From contig NZ_CP042243.1 of the NCBI RefSeq assembly GCF_008152325.1, positions 1,555,026 through 1,619,025 on the forward strand: a stretch of 64,000 bases of DNA, read 5' to 3'. The DNA comes from Crassaminicella thermophila (lineage in GTDB: Bacteria; Bacillota; Clostridia; Peptostreptococcales; Thermotaleaceae). The notes under the pieces were generated by a model that saw only the letters and a program-made list of their open reading frames with translations, had not been told where the DNA came from and ran no database searches. Both the position numbers and the translations under genes were made by a program. Positions 48,068 through 56,819 of the stretch are shown here, piece by piece (the first letter of the stretch is position 1; each line of letters starts with the position of its first letter).

Positions 48068-49318
48068 CTATGGTAAAGCCAATTTCTTTGAAATTTCAGA
48101 AGCTAAATTTTTATCTATAGTTGTAAGTACATCTGCTACAGTTTTCTCCTTTAACTTTTTTAAAATACTTATTGCAATATCTTGATCAGAAATAACTATT
48201 TGATCACCATTATCAAAAGTATATTTTTTGGGTGTACTTCGACTTTTAAATAATTTTGTAATCATATTACCAATTTCCCTAGATTCCATTTTTCCGAAAA
48301 CTTTTACAAGATCATCAATCTCTTTATTATATTCTCGATATACTTTTACAGCATTCATTATATCTGGAGTCAATAAATCATTTCCTTTTGCTAGCATTTC
48401 ATCTATCTTCATTTGTTCTAAAAGTCTATAAGTAAAATCTTTATCTTCAACTTTAGAAAGAACTTGAGCTGCTTGTATCATATTCATATTTCTATATATG
48501 ATTGAAAGTTCATTTAGCTTATATTTTTTGTCGTTCCCAATATCACTTAATAATTTATCAGCCCTTTCAGAATTATATATATTTGCAATATTTATTAATT
48601 CCTTTTCTCTATCATTAATTTTACTTAATATCTTTTTCATTTTTTTTCTTTTCTCATTAGACTCATAATTTGATAAAAGTCTTAATGCTACTTCTTTATC
48701 TAAGTTTTTTAAAATTTTTGCAGCAAACTCCTCTTTCATTTGTTCTATAATTAAACCCATTTCTTTATAAGAAACTATTTCATTCAATAAATTATTTTTA
48801 ATTTCATCAATTGCATTTACCAATGAAATATTTTCATAATATTTTGCCTTGTCTTGCAATTTCTTTATTTGATCATGTTTCATCTGTTCTAATGTAGATA
48901 CTAAAATATCTTTTTTAATAGAATTTTGTCGTACACGCTCAAATATTTTATTAGTTTGTTTTGCATCCATTTGTGTCATAATCTTTATTAAGTCTAGATA
49001 TAATTTCTCATCTTCTTTTTGAATAATCGTCAATTTATCTGAAGCACTTTCAATATCTAACCCTACTAAGTACTTTGCAACTTCTCTTTTCTGCTCCTCC
49101 CTTTCTTCTCTTGTTGGATAACTTTCAAAATACATTCCAATTGGACCTGCTATATTACTTAAATATTTGTTTGCAATGAACTTAAAATCTTCATTTGTAA
49201 AATATATTATACTCATAATCATAACAGGAATAGTAGTAAAAACAATCAAAACTATTAATACTATTTTTCCTATACCCATCTTTTTTGTTTCTTTATCAAC
49301 TGCTTTAGAATTTGCCAT
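48068..49318 (-). CDS. YlxF/MotE-like membrane protein, enlarged
   Basis: A 416-residue protein with one N-terminal membrane helix (about 17-40) and an all-helical charged remainder. Several weak MgtE_N/FliG-like units recur: AAKILKNLDKEVALRLL, AAQVLSKVEDKDFTYRLL and, at the C terminus, VADVLTTIDKNLASEISKKL. Its place between fliJ and fliK matches B. subtilis ylxF, but it is about twice as long. MotE-type proteins act as stator/motor chaperones; that role here is inference. Confidence 0.75.
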   Translation of the reverse strand: MANSKAVDKETKKMGIGKIVLIVLIVFTTIPVMIMSIIYFTNEDFKFIANKYLSNIAGPIGMYFESYPTREEREEQKREVAKYLVGLDIESASDKLTIIQKEDEKLYLDLIKIMTQMDAKQTNKIFERVRQNSIKKDILVSTLEQMKHDQIKKLQDKAKYYENISLVNAIDEIKNNLLNEIVSYKEMGLIIEQMKEEFAAKILKNLDKEVALRLLSNYESNEKRKKMKKILSKINDREKELINIANIYNSERADKLLSDIGNDKKYKLNELSIIYRNMNMIQAAQVLSKVEDKDFTYRLLEQMKIDEMLAKGNDLLTPDIMNAVKVYREYNKEIDDLVKVFGKMESREIGNMITKLFKSRSTPKKYTFDNGDQIVISDQDIAISILKKLKEKTVADVLTTIDKNLASEISKKLALP

Positions 49319-49327
49319 TATTACCCC

Positions 49328-49771
49328 CTAATTGCTCTTGTAATTCTTAAAAGTTACTAGTTGATCTATAAGACTATCTTCTTCTTTTTTCTCTATATAA
49401 TGAAAATTTTCTCTTTCTTTTTCCTTAAGCTTTTCAAATATCCGTTTTTCTTTAGACGCTTTCATTAATTCCATTCTACATTTATTAACTTCATCTTTAC
49501 ATACTTCAATAACTTCTATCTGTTTTCTTATTTCCCTTTTTAAATTCATTAAAAATAAATCATGCATTCTTAAATATCCAATATCTACGCCTTTTTTTAC
49601 ATTCAAATTTATACTTTCCTGATATTTTTTTTTATTATCTTCCAATATATCTAATTGCTTCTTTGCCTCTTCAAATTTAATTTGTGCTTCATTTAACTTT
49701 CTTTTTATTATATCTTCATATTTCTCTTTCACTTCTAGTAGATTTTGGTATCTAAAGCGAAATCTTCGCAA
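49328..49771 (-). CDS. fliJ: Flagellar export chaperone FliJ
   Basis: A 147-residue coiled-coil protein that links the FliI ATPase ring to FlhA. N-terminal RRFRFRYQNLLEVKEKYED fits the FliJ pattern and the rest is heptad-rich with many Lys/Glu. I take TTG at 49771 as start: it has GAGGTG 6 bases in front, while the GTG at 49780 is part of that site. It lies 11 bases after fliI. Confidence 0.9.
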   Translation of the reverse strand: MRRFRFRYQNLLEVKEKYEDIIKRKLNEAQIKFEEAKKQLDILEDNKKKYQESINLNVKKGVDIGYLRMHDLFLMNLKREIRKQIEVIEVCKDEVNKCRMELMKASKEKRIFEKLKEKERENFHYIEKKEEDSLIDQLVTFKNYKSN

Positions 49772-49782
49772 CAGAAACACCT

Positions 49783-51090
49783 CTATTTTATTATATTTTT
49801 CATTTGCTCAACTGCATCATTGTAATCAAATTTATCATGGATTCCTTGTTTTAAATAACTGTTTAGTTCATCTATCATACTAATTGCATTGTCAATTTTA
49901 GGATTACTTCCTTTTACATAAGCACCTATGTTTATAATGTCCTCAGCTTCTTTGTAAACAGCTAGCATGTTTTTAAACTTATCTGAAAGTTTTCTATGCT
50001 CATCATCTACAATATTTGGCATTACTCTACTAACACTTGCAAGTACATCTATAGCAGGATAGTGATTCTTATTAGCTAATTTCCTAGATAAAACAATATG
50101 CCCATCTAATATACCCCTAACTGTATCTGTAATAGGTTCATTTAAATCATCTCCATCTACAAGAACAGTATATAAAGCTGTAATAGAACCTTTATCTGAA
50201 TTTCCAGATCGTTCAAGTAGCTTCGGTAAAGCTGCAAAAACTGAAGGAGTATACCCCTTTGTAACAGGTGGTTCCCCAACTGCTAACCCAACTTCTCTTT
50301 GTGCCATAGAAAATCTCGTTAATGAATCCATAAGCAACATGACATTTTTTCCAATATCTCTAAAATATTCAGCAATAGCAGTTGCAATTAATGCTCCTTT
50401 CATTCTTACTAATGCTGGTTGATCAGAAGTTGCCACTACTAGTATAGATCTTTTTAATCCTTCCTCCTTAAGATCATTTTCTATAAATTCTCTAACCTCT
50501 CTTCCTCTCTCCCCAATTAAAGCTATCACATTTACATCTGCTTGAGTATTTCGAGCAATCATTCCCATCAGTGTACTTTTTCCTACACCACTACCTGCAA
50601 ATATTCCAATTCTTTGTCCTACACCACAGGTTAATAATCCATCAATAGCTTTAACTCCTAATGATAAAACCTTTTCAATTTTTTTTCTTTTTAGAGGATT
50701 AGGTGGTTGATTGTTTACAGAATATTTTTTTGTATTATTAAATCTGCCCATATCATCTATAGGGTTTCCTAGTCCATCTAGTATACGGCCAAGTAACTCT
50801 TCTCCAACATTTACAGTAAGCATATCCCCTGTTGCAATAACTTTACTACCTGGTCCTATACCATCCATTTCGCCAAGTGGCATTAGTAATACTTTTTCAT
50901 TTTTAAATCCAACAACTTCAGCTTTTATTGGAATTGTACCTTTCAACGGATAAATATAGCAAAGTTCTCCCAATTTTACAGCTGGTCCTAATGATTCTAT
51001 TGTTAATCCTATAACTTGAGAAACTTTCCCGCTATATTTGATCAGATTCGCATTTTTAAGTGCATATTTATATTTAGCTAAGCTAAGCAT
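49783..51090 (-). CDS. fliI: Flagellar export ATPase FliI
   Basis: A 435-residue F1-beta-like ATPase that drives export. Walker A GIFAGSGVGKSTLMG, LIGERGREVREFIE, Walker B MLLMDSLTRFSMAQREVGLA, and the FliI-specific GEPPVTKGYTPSVFAALPKL are present. The ATG is at 51090, 10 bases after fliH. Confidence 0.97.
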   Translation of the reverse strand: MLSLAKYKYALKNANLIKYSGKVSQVIGLTIESLGPAVKLGELCYIYPLKGTIPIKAEVVGFKNEKVLLMPLGEMDGIGPGSKVIATGDMLTVNVGEELLGRILDGLGNPIDDMGRFNNTKKYSVNNQPPNPLKRKKIEKVLSLGVKAIDGLLTCGVGQRIGIFAGSGVGKSTLMGMIARNTQADVNVIALIGERGREVREFIENDLKEEGLKRSILVVATSDQPALVRMKGALIATAIAEYFRDIGKNVMLLMDSLTRFSMAQREVGLAVGEPPVTKGYTPSVFAALPKLLERSGNSDKGSITALYTVLVDGDDLNEPITDTVRGILDGHIVLSRKLANKNHYPAIDVLASVSRVMPNIVDDEHRKLSDKFKNMLAVYKEAEDIINIGAYVKGSNPKIDNAISMIDELNSYLKQGIHDKFDYNDAVEQMKNIIK

Positions 51091-51100
51091 TCTTAATGTC

Positions 51101-51850
51101 TCACTCGCTCTCTAATATTTCATAGAATAAAGATTTAATCTGATTAAATTGCGTTTCTATGCTTGAATCAATGCTCCCAGAAGCTGTATCAATAACACAA
51201 CTCCCTTTTTTAAGAGATGGGTCTTGCTTAATATTTATTTCATCAACATTTTCTACTAAGCATAGTATTTTATCTTTTACATTAATTGCATATTCATAAT
51301 CATCTGGACTGACCCTTATAACCAATGACTCTGTATAAGCACATTTGCTTAATCCTGATTTTACAAGTCCAATTATCGTTTCGTAAGAATCTTCAGTTTT
51401 TGTATTTAATATTTTTTCTACAACATTAATAACAAGCTCTATGCTTTCCTTTTCCAATTCTTTTACCATATTTTCTTTTGTTTTTAACAATTCCTTTTTT
51501 ATATCTAAAGCTTCTTTTATAAGCACATCTGCTTCCTTTTTACCAGCTTCATATCCCTCTGATTTTCCTAATAGAAATCCATCTTTTTTTGCATTTTCAT
51601 ATATTTGTTTTGCATCTTCATAAGCATCACTAATGATTCTTTGTACTTGTGTTTCAGCCTCTTCTATCTTTTTATTCATTACTTCTTCGATTTCTAACAT
51701 TTTTTCTTTATAAATATCTTCATAAGAAACTTCCTCTTGTATATGTTTTTTTTCATTTATTTCTAACGAATCTTCTAAGGATACTTTTTCTATTCCTATT
51801 TCCTTTTTATCTCCTACTTTTACAAAAGAGGATTTAACAATTCTAGACAA
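51101..51850 (-). CDS. fliH: Flagellar export stator protein FliH
   Basis: A 249-residue protein like the V/F-type ATPase peripheral stalk: charged coiled coil with a GxxxG-like glycine pattern (KSEGYEAGKKEAD) and a C-terminal globular part (LVIRVSPDDYEYA). It binds FliI and tethers it to the C ring. The start is a TTG at 51850 with a GGAGGGG site; it overlaps fliG by 8 bases. Confidence 0.92.
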   Translation of the reverse strand: MSRIVKSSFVKVGDKKEIGIEKVSLEDSLEINEKKHIQEEVSYEDIYKEKMLEIEEVMNKKIEEAETQVQRIISDAYEDAKQIYENAKKDGFLLGKSEGYEAGKKEADVLIKEALDIKKELLKTKENMVKELEKESIELVINVVEKILNTKTEDSYETIIGLVKSGLSKCAYTESLVIRVSPDDYEYAINVKDKILCLVENVDEINIKQDPSLKKGSCVIDTASGSIDSSIETQFNQIKSLFYEILESE

Positions 51851-52853
51851 TTATTTCATCCCCTCCTCCACGAGATATAACAATTTCACCTGCTTCTTCA
51901 AGTTTCCTAATAGTATTAACGATTTTCTGTTGTGCTTCTTCAACATCTCTTAGTCGTACAGGCCCCATAAATTCCATGTCTTCCTTGATCATTTCTGCCA
52001 TTCGTTTTGACATATTGCTAAATATAATGTCCTGAACTTCTTCAGTAGCACCTTTTAATGCTACAGCTAATTCATTATTATCTACATCACGTATAAACCT
52101 TTGAATAGATGTACTATCTAATGCAGCAATATCTTCAAATACAAACATTCTCTTCTTAATCTCTTCTGCTAATTCAACATCTTCAATCTCAAGAGTTTCC
52201 ATAATAAACTTCTCCGTTCCTCTATCAACTGAATTAAGCAAATCAACAATTGTTTGTATTCCTCCTGCTGAAGTGTAATCTTGGGTAACCATAGAAGATA
52301 ATTTACTTTCTAAAATGTTCTCAATTTCTTTAATTATCTCTGGAGAAGTTCTATCCATAGTAGCGATACGTTTTGCTACTTCTGCTTGCTTGTTTTGTGG
52401 TAAAGCAGATAATATTTGTCCTGACTGTTGTGGACTTAAATAAGAAAGTATTAGCGCAATAGTTTGTGGATGTTCATTTTGAATAAAATTTAACAATTGA
52501 CCTGCATCTGCTTTTCTTACAAAATCGAATGGTCTAACTTGTAAAGAAGCAGTTAACTTATTAACTATATCAAAAGCTTTTTGTGCTCCTAACGCTTTTT
52601 CTAAAATTTCTTTTGCATAGTTAATGCCTCCTTCAGAAATGTATTCTTGAGCTAAGCAAATTTGATAAAACTCTTCTAACACTTTTTCCTTCTCTTCAGG
52701 TGAAATTTTTCTCATATTTGCAATTTCTAATGTTAATTCCTCAATTTCCTCCTCTTGAAGGTGCTTAAAAATTTGGGCTGATTTATCTGGCCCTAAGGAT
52801 ATCAATAATACTGCTGCCTTTTCTTTTCCGCTCAATTCCATTTTACGCACCAT
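51843..52853 (-). CDS. fliG: Flagellar motor switch protein FliG
   Basis: A 336-residue torque-generating switch protein. N-terminal MF-ring binding domain; the middle EHPQTIALILSYL motif near residue 126; C-terminal domain with the charged torque helix (MFVFEDIAALDSTSIQRFIRDVD, in part). Complete length. The ATG at 52853 has a GGAGTG site. Confidence 0.97.
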   Translation of the reverse strand: MVRKMELSGKEKAAVLLISLGPDKSAQIFKHLQEEEIEELTLEIANMRKISPEEKEKVLEEFYQICLAQEYISEGGINYAKEILEKALGAQKAFDIVNKLTASLQVRPFDFVRKADAGQLLNFIQNEHPQTIALILSYLSPQQSGQILSALPQNKQAEVAKRIATMDRTSPEIIKEIENILESKLSSMVTQDYTSAGGIQTIVDLLNSVDRGTEKFIMETLEIEDVELAEEIKKRMFVFEDIAALDSTSIQRFIRDVDNNELAVALKGATEEVQDIIFSNMSKRMAEMIKEDMEFMGPVRLRDVEEAQQKIVNTIRKLEEAGEIVISRGGGDEIIV

Positions 52854-52864
52854 ATACTACACTC

Positions 52865-54415
52865 CTAATCTTCGTTTATCCATGATTTCAATAATTGTGC
52901 TACTACTTCAGCATTTTTATCAACAAACTTATCTATTTGTTTTTTATAGCCTGACTTTTCATTTGGTTCAAGTTCAATTTCTCCTATCTCTTCTTCTATT
53001 GTTGAAATAGGATCTTGCAATATATCATCCATTTCTCTTTTTCTACGTCTTAAATGATAAATACTGTATCCTATAGCACCAATAAGCAAGGCACCTAATA
53101 CACCTAAAGACCATAATGGTATATTGCCAATAGCTCTAGAAGATTCAGTAGTATCCTTTATACTTGCAATCTGATCAGCCAAAGTTGTATCAAATTCTCT
53201 TGCCATTACTTCAACAACTTTCGTATCTAAACCAGCTGATGCAGAAACAAGATTAATAATTTCTTCTTTATGCTCATCTGTTAGTTCTTGATTTGGTAAC
53301 ACTTTTGTATTAATTAAAACTGCAACTGTTATATCTTTTATCTGTCCTTGTGCTTTTACTAATTTCTTATTAATTTCATTTAATTCGTAATTAATAGTTT
53401 TACTTGCTTTATCATACTTAGACACACTGTCACTATTCTCGACATACTGTGTAATATCATCAGTATTAGAATCTGTTCCAGGAATTCCACCTTCATTACT
53501 ATTAGTTACCTGTTCTTTTAGATCACTCATACTTCTAATAAGTCCATTCATCTCATCCTTAATAGGAGGTGAGAATTCCTTAATATCAGTAACTTCACTA
53601 TCAAAATCAAGCTTCACATTAACCATAACTGCTACGTTTCCTAGACCATAAACAGTCGTAAGAAATTGTGTTATACTCTCTTGTAATTGCCTTTGTACTT
53701 GTTGTTGTAATCCTAATTGAGTAGACGCATCAAACGTATCGTTATTTAACTGCTTATTAAGCAATTTTCCTTTATTATCAACTACTGATATATTTTCAGG
53801 TTCTAGACCTTTTACTCCATTTGCTATAAGCATAACAATTCCATTTACCTGATCCTTTGAAAGATTTGCTCCCTTTTCTAATTCAACAAATACAGACGCT
53901 TTTGACTCTTGATCTTTTATCAAAAAATTTGTATCATCAGCTACACTCAAATTTACCATTGCTGTCTTTATTCCATCAATTTCTTCTATCGTTCTAGCTA
54001 AAGCATTCATTTGTGCAATTAAATATCTTTTTTTTCTTTCCTCATTAGTCATTGTTAAACTGCTACTATTAATAATTTGGTCATAAGAAAAACTTTCCTT
54101 TGGTAAACCAGCTACAGCTAATTTCGCTTTTGCCTTATTCTTGTATTCCTTTGGTACTAATATCGTTGTTCCTAGTTCATCATCTTTCCATGGTATTCCC
54201 ATTTCATCAAGTTTTGCTGTTACTTCTCCAATATCCTTTGGTGTTAACTCACTAAACAAAGCTACATACTCAGGCTTCGAAGTAAAATGTAGTAATAATG
54301 CCATACTAATTATAACTAATAGCCCACTGATACCAATTTTAATTTTTTGAGATTTATTAAGTCCTTTATAAAATTCATTTAGTTGTGCTTTCATCTGTTC
54401 TAGCGTACTGCCCAT
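52865..54415 (-). CDS. fliF: Flagellar MS-ring protein FliF
   Basis: A 516-residue MS-ring subunit with a membrane helix near residues 26-44, periplasmic ring-building domains (ELTPKDIGEVTAKLDEMGIPW, in part) and a second helix near 440-460, followed by an acidic C-terminal FliG-binding tail ending VAQLLKSWINED. Length is typical. It follows fliE. Confidence 0.97.
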   Translation of the reverse strand: MGSTLEQMKAQLNEFYKGLNKSQKIKIGISGLLVIISMALLLHFTSKPEYVALFSELTPKDIGEVTAKLDEMGIPWKDDELGTTILVPKEYKNKAKAKLAVAGLPKESFSYDQIINSSSLTMTNEERKKRYLIAQMNALARTIEEIDGIKTAMVNLSVADDTNFLIKDQESKASVFVELEKGANLSKDQVNGIVMLIANGVKGLEPENISVVDNKGKLLNKQLNNDTFDASTQLGLQQQVQRQLQESITQFLTTVYGLGNVAVMVNVKLDFDSEVTDIKEFSPPIKDEMNGLIRSMSDLKEQVTNSNEGGIPGTDSNTDDITQYVENSDSVSKYDKASKTINYELNEINKKLVKAQGQIKDITVAVLINTKVLPNQELTDEHKEEIINLVSASAGLDTKVVEVMAREFDTTLADQIASIKDTTESSRAIGNIPLWSLGVLGALLIGAIGYSIYHLRRRKREMDDILQDPISTIEEEIGEIELEPNEKSGYKKQIDKFVDKNAEVVAQLLKSWINED

Positions 54416-54448
54416 TTAGTCACCTCATTCCATAGTCCTACTGTCATT

Positions 54449-54733
54449 TTATACTTGTAACCTCATTATCTCTTTATAGGCATCTAGAACTTTATTTTTT
54501 ACTTCTATCGTAAACTGTAAAGCAATTTCTGATTTTTCAGCGGCTATCATCACCTCATGTATATTATCAATCTGTCCAAGTGCAGAAAGCATGTTAAGTC
54601 TTTGTGAATCTAATTCATATTCGTTTACCTTCTTTATCGCATCTTTCAAAAAAGTGGAAAAATCTCTTTCTTCCTTCTTTCCTTTGTTATTAAATATATT
54701 TGTTGAAGTGTTTATGATATTGCTTATCTTCAT
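54449..54733 (-). CDS. fliE: Flagellar hook-basal body adapter FliE
   Basis: A 94-residue protein joining MS ring and rod. The end IAAEKSEIALQFTIEVKNKV and AYKEIMRLQV is typical of FliE. The ATG at 54733 lies at good distance from GGAGG; the frame extends upstream to 54748 through the site itself. Confidence 0.95.
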   Translation of the reverse strand: MKISNIINTSTNIFNNKGKKEERDFSTFLKDAIKKVNEYELDSQRLNMLSALGQIDNIHEVMIAAEKSEIALQFTIEVKNKVLDAYKEIMRLQV

Positions 54734-54756
54734 GTATAAATCCTCCATTTATTATA

Positions 54757-55194
54757 CTATCTACCTATTTCAAGCGCTTTCATTGCCATGCTTTTTGTAG
54801 CATTCATAGCTGTAACATTTGCTTCATAAGCTCTTGTTGCTGAAATCATATTAATCATTTCACTAACAATATCTACATTAGGCATTTGCACATACCCATC
54901 TTTATCTGCATCAGGATGTCCTGGATCATATACTTTTTTAAATGGTGTTTTATCTTCCTCAATAGCAACAACCTCAACACCACCTCCAATTTTACTTCTT
55001 CTTTTTACATTTTCTAATATTTGTGAAAAATTAGCATTAGCTTGCTTAAAAATTGGAACCTGCCGGCGATATGGTGTACCATTGCTAGTCCTAGTTGTAT
55101 TAGCATTTGCGATGTTTTTAGATATAATATCCATTCTTAATCTTTCAGCAGTTAATCCTGAAGCACTTACGTTAATTGAGTTAAATATACTCAT
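54757..55194 (-). CDS. flgC: Flagellar basal-body rod protein FlgC
   Basis: A 145-residue proximal rod protein. N-terminal NVSASGLTAERLRMDIISKN and C-terminal EMINMISATRAYEANVTAMN are hallmark terminal helices. Only 5 bases separate it from flgB. Confidence 0.97.
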   Translation of the reverse strand: MSIFNSINVSASGLTAERLRMDIISKNIANANTTRTSNGTPYRRQVPIFKQANANFSQILENVKRRSKIGGGVEVVAIEEDKTPFKKVYDPGHPDADKDGYVQMPNVDIVSEMINMISATRAYEANVTAMNATKSMAMKALEIGR

Positions 55195-55199
55195 ACAAA

Positions 55200-55610
55200 C
55201 TACCTCCCATCTTTAACAACAAGTTTAAGTTTTCGCAAATTTTGAGAGACAATTTGACTTAACATATTAAATCTTATTGTATTCTTTGATAGATTTGCCA
55301 TTTCCACATCAATATTCACATTGTTTCCATCTTTTCTATACTTGCTTTTTCTATCTTTTATAACAGTTGGCTCTATATCATCAATGTCTATTTCTAATGG
55401 CAAATGTTTTTTGTGCGTTAATTTAACTTCTATACGGTCGTTAGATATCCTTTCAGCTAAAATAGATTCAAACTTAACTATGCTTCTTTTAAATTTTGGG
55501 GTATTTACATTAGCTATATTATTAGATATAACCTCGTTTCTAAGCCAAGAAGCATTCATTGACTTTTCTAGTATATTAATATGTTTAAACGACTTATCTA
55601 AAATGTTCAT
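55200..55610 (-). CDS. flgB: Flagellar basal-body rod protein FlgB
   Basis: A 136-residue rod protein and the first gene of the fla/che superoperon. NEVISNNIANVNTPKFKRS near residue 25 and NTIRFNMLSQIVSQNLRKL near the end are typical. An AGGAGGAG site precedes the ATG at 55610. It is preceded by a 300-base non-coding region and the codY terminators. Confidence 0.97.
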   Translation of the reverse strand: MNILDKSFKHINILEKSMNASWLRNEVISNNIANVNTPKFKRSIVKFESILAERISNDRIEVKLTHKKHLPLEIDIDDIEPTVIKDRKSKYRKDGNNVNIDVEMANLSKNTIRFNMLSQIVSQNLRKLKLVVKDGR

Positions 55611-55910
55611 ATTCTCCTCCTAAATCGCATATATAAAGCTAGTATTCTAAATTTAATTTGCTAGATTCTTATTAAAGCTTCTTTTTCTAATTTTCTATAT
55701 TTCGACATAAGTTTATATATTCCTTCCTAATTCTTCTTTTTTCAATATTATTTCAGTATAAAATTCCATTTTTTGATCTTTTTACTATAATTATAATGCA
55801 TTCTAAATAAATTTGCATATTTTTTTACATAATTAGGTAATCAGTACTAAATCAGTTTTATTTGTTTTCATAATTATTTTATTGCAACCTGCATAATTTT
55901 TATATATTTA
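55611..55910 (-). promoter_or_regulatory. Upstream region of the fla/che superoperon
   Basis: This AT-rich stretch holds no credible gene on either strand. The best promoter candidate reads ATGCAA (-35, 55813-55818), 17 bases, TATAAT (-10, 55790-55795) towards flgB, giving a leader of roughly 170 bases; the -35 is weak. I saw no clear sigma-D box, c-di-GMP riboswitch or full CodY box. Confidence 0.4.
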
Positions 55911-55914
55911 AAAT

Positions 55915-55946
55915 AAAAAAGCACCTATAATTTTATAGATGCCTTT
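55915..55946 (-). terminator. Second codY terminator
   Basis: On the minus strand AAAGGCATCTATAA pairs with TTATAGGTGCTTTT (14 bp with two G-U pairs, 2-base loop), followed by a U-rich run. It lies 20 bases beyond the first codY hairpin, making a tandem block before the flagellar promoter region. Confidence 0.8.
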
Positions 55947-55967
55947 AAAATTTTAAGATTTTCATCT

Positions 55968-56003
55968 AACTAAAAAAGCGACCACAATGTCACTTTTTTA
56001 GTT
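55968..56003 (-). terminator. First codY terminator (bidirectional form)
   Basis: An 11-bp perfect stem AACTAAAAAAG/CTTTTTTAGTT plus an inner GAC/GTC pair block and a 6-base loop, starting 11 bases past the codY stop. The A-rich and U-rich arms let it function on both strands. Confidence 0.8.
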
Positions 56004-56014
56004 AAGAATAAATC

Positions 56015-56794
56015 TTATCTTTTAAGTTTTTCTAGCTCTTCTATTAACTTATCATTCAAAATCTTAATATGTGTTCCTTTCATACCTAGTGATCTTGATT
56101 CAATAACACCTGCACTTTCAAACTTTCTTAATGCATTAACAATAACAGATCTTGTTATTCCAACTCTATCTGCAATTTTACTAGCTACCAACAACCCTTC
56201 GCTTCCTTCAAGTTCATCAAAAATATGTTCAACTGCTTCTAATTCTGAATAAGAAAGTGTTCCAATAGCCATTTGTACAACAGCTTTTTTTCTTGCTTCT
56301 TCTTCAATTTCTTCACTTTTTGCTCTAAGTATTTCCATCCCTACAATAGTAGCACTATATTCAGCTAAAACTAAATCTTCATCTACAAACTCTTTGTCAT
56401 GTCTAGATAATATTAGTGTCCCTAATCTCTGCCCACTTCCATTTATTGGAACGATTGTAACTAATTTATTTACACTTTCAACATCGTATTTAAATATCTC
56501 GAGTAGCTCATCTCCTGTAATATTATATTTTGTGTCAGTAATTTTTAATAATTGCTCATTATATTCATCAGGAAATTTTTGATTCCCAGTATCAGTATCA
56601 GTGATAATAGGATTTTCTGAATCATCTATTAAGTGAATACCTAAAACCTTTCCTTTTTTACTTGCAACATATACATTAGAATCTAACACATCACTTAAAG
56701 TTTTACATAACTCCCCAAAAGAAACAGGTACGTTCCCAGATTGTTGAAGTATTTTGTTCAACTTTCTTGTTTTATCCAATAGTGTAGTACTCAT
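56015..56794 (-). CDS. codY: GTP- and BCAA-sensing global regulator CodY
   Basis: A 259-residue CodY: N-terminal GAF domain that binds branched-chain amino acids and a C-terminal winged helix with [23 protein letters not shown] (in part) near residue 205 and a wing [13 protein letters not shown]. It represses stationary-phase genes, and in B. subtilis the fla/che operon. Located hslV-hslU-codY then flgB, the classic order. GGAGG site before the ATG. Confidence 0.98.
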
Positions 56795-56819
56795 TTGAAT
56801 CCTCCTTGTATAATTTTTC

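Noticed and set aside
55611-55910. CodY box, sigma-D promoter or c-di-GMP-I riboswitch before flgB
   Set aside because: AATTTTCTATATTTC is only a half match to the CodY consensus, no TAAA-N15-GCCGATAT was found, and no GNA tetraloop-receptor-rich riboswitch core is present.
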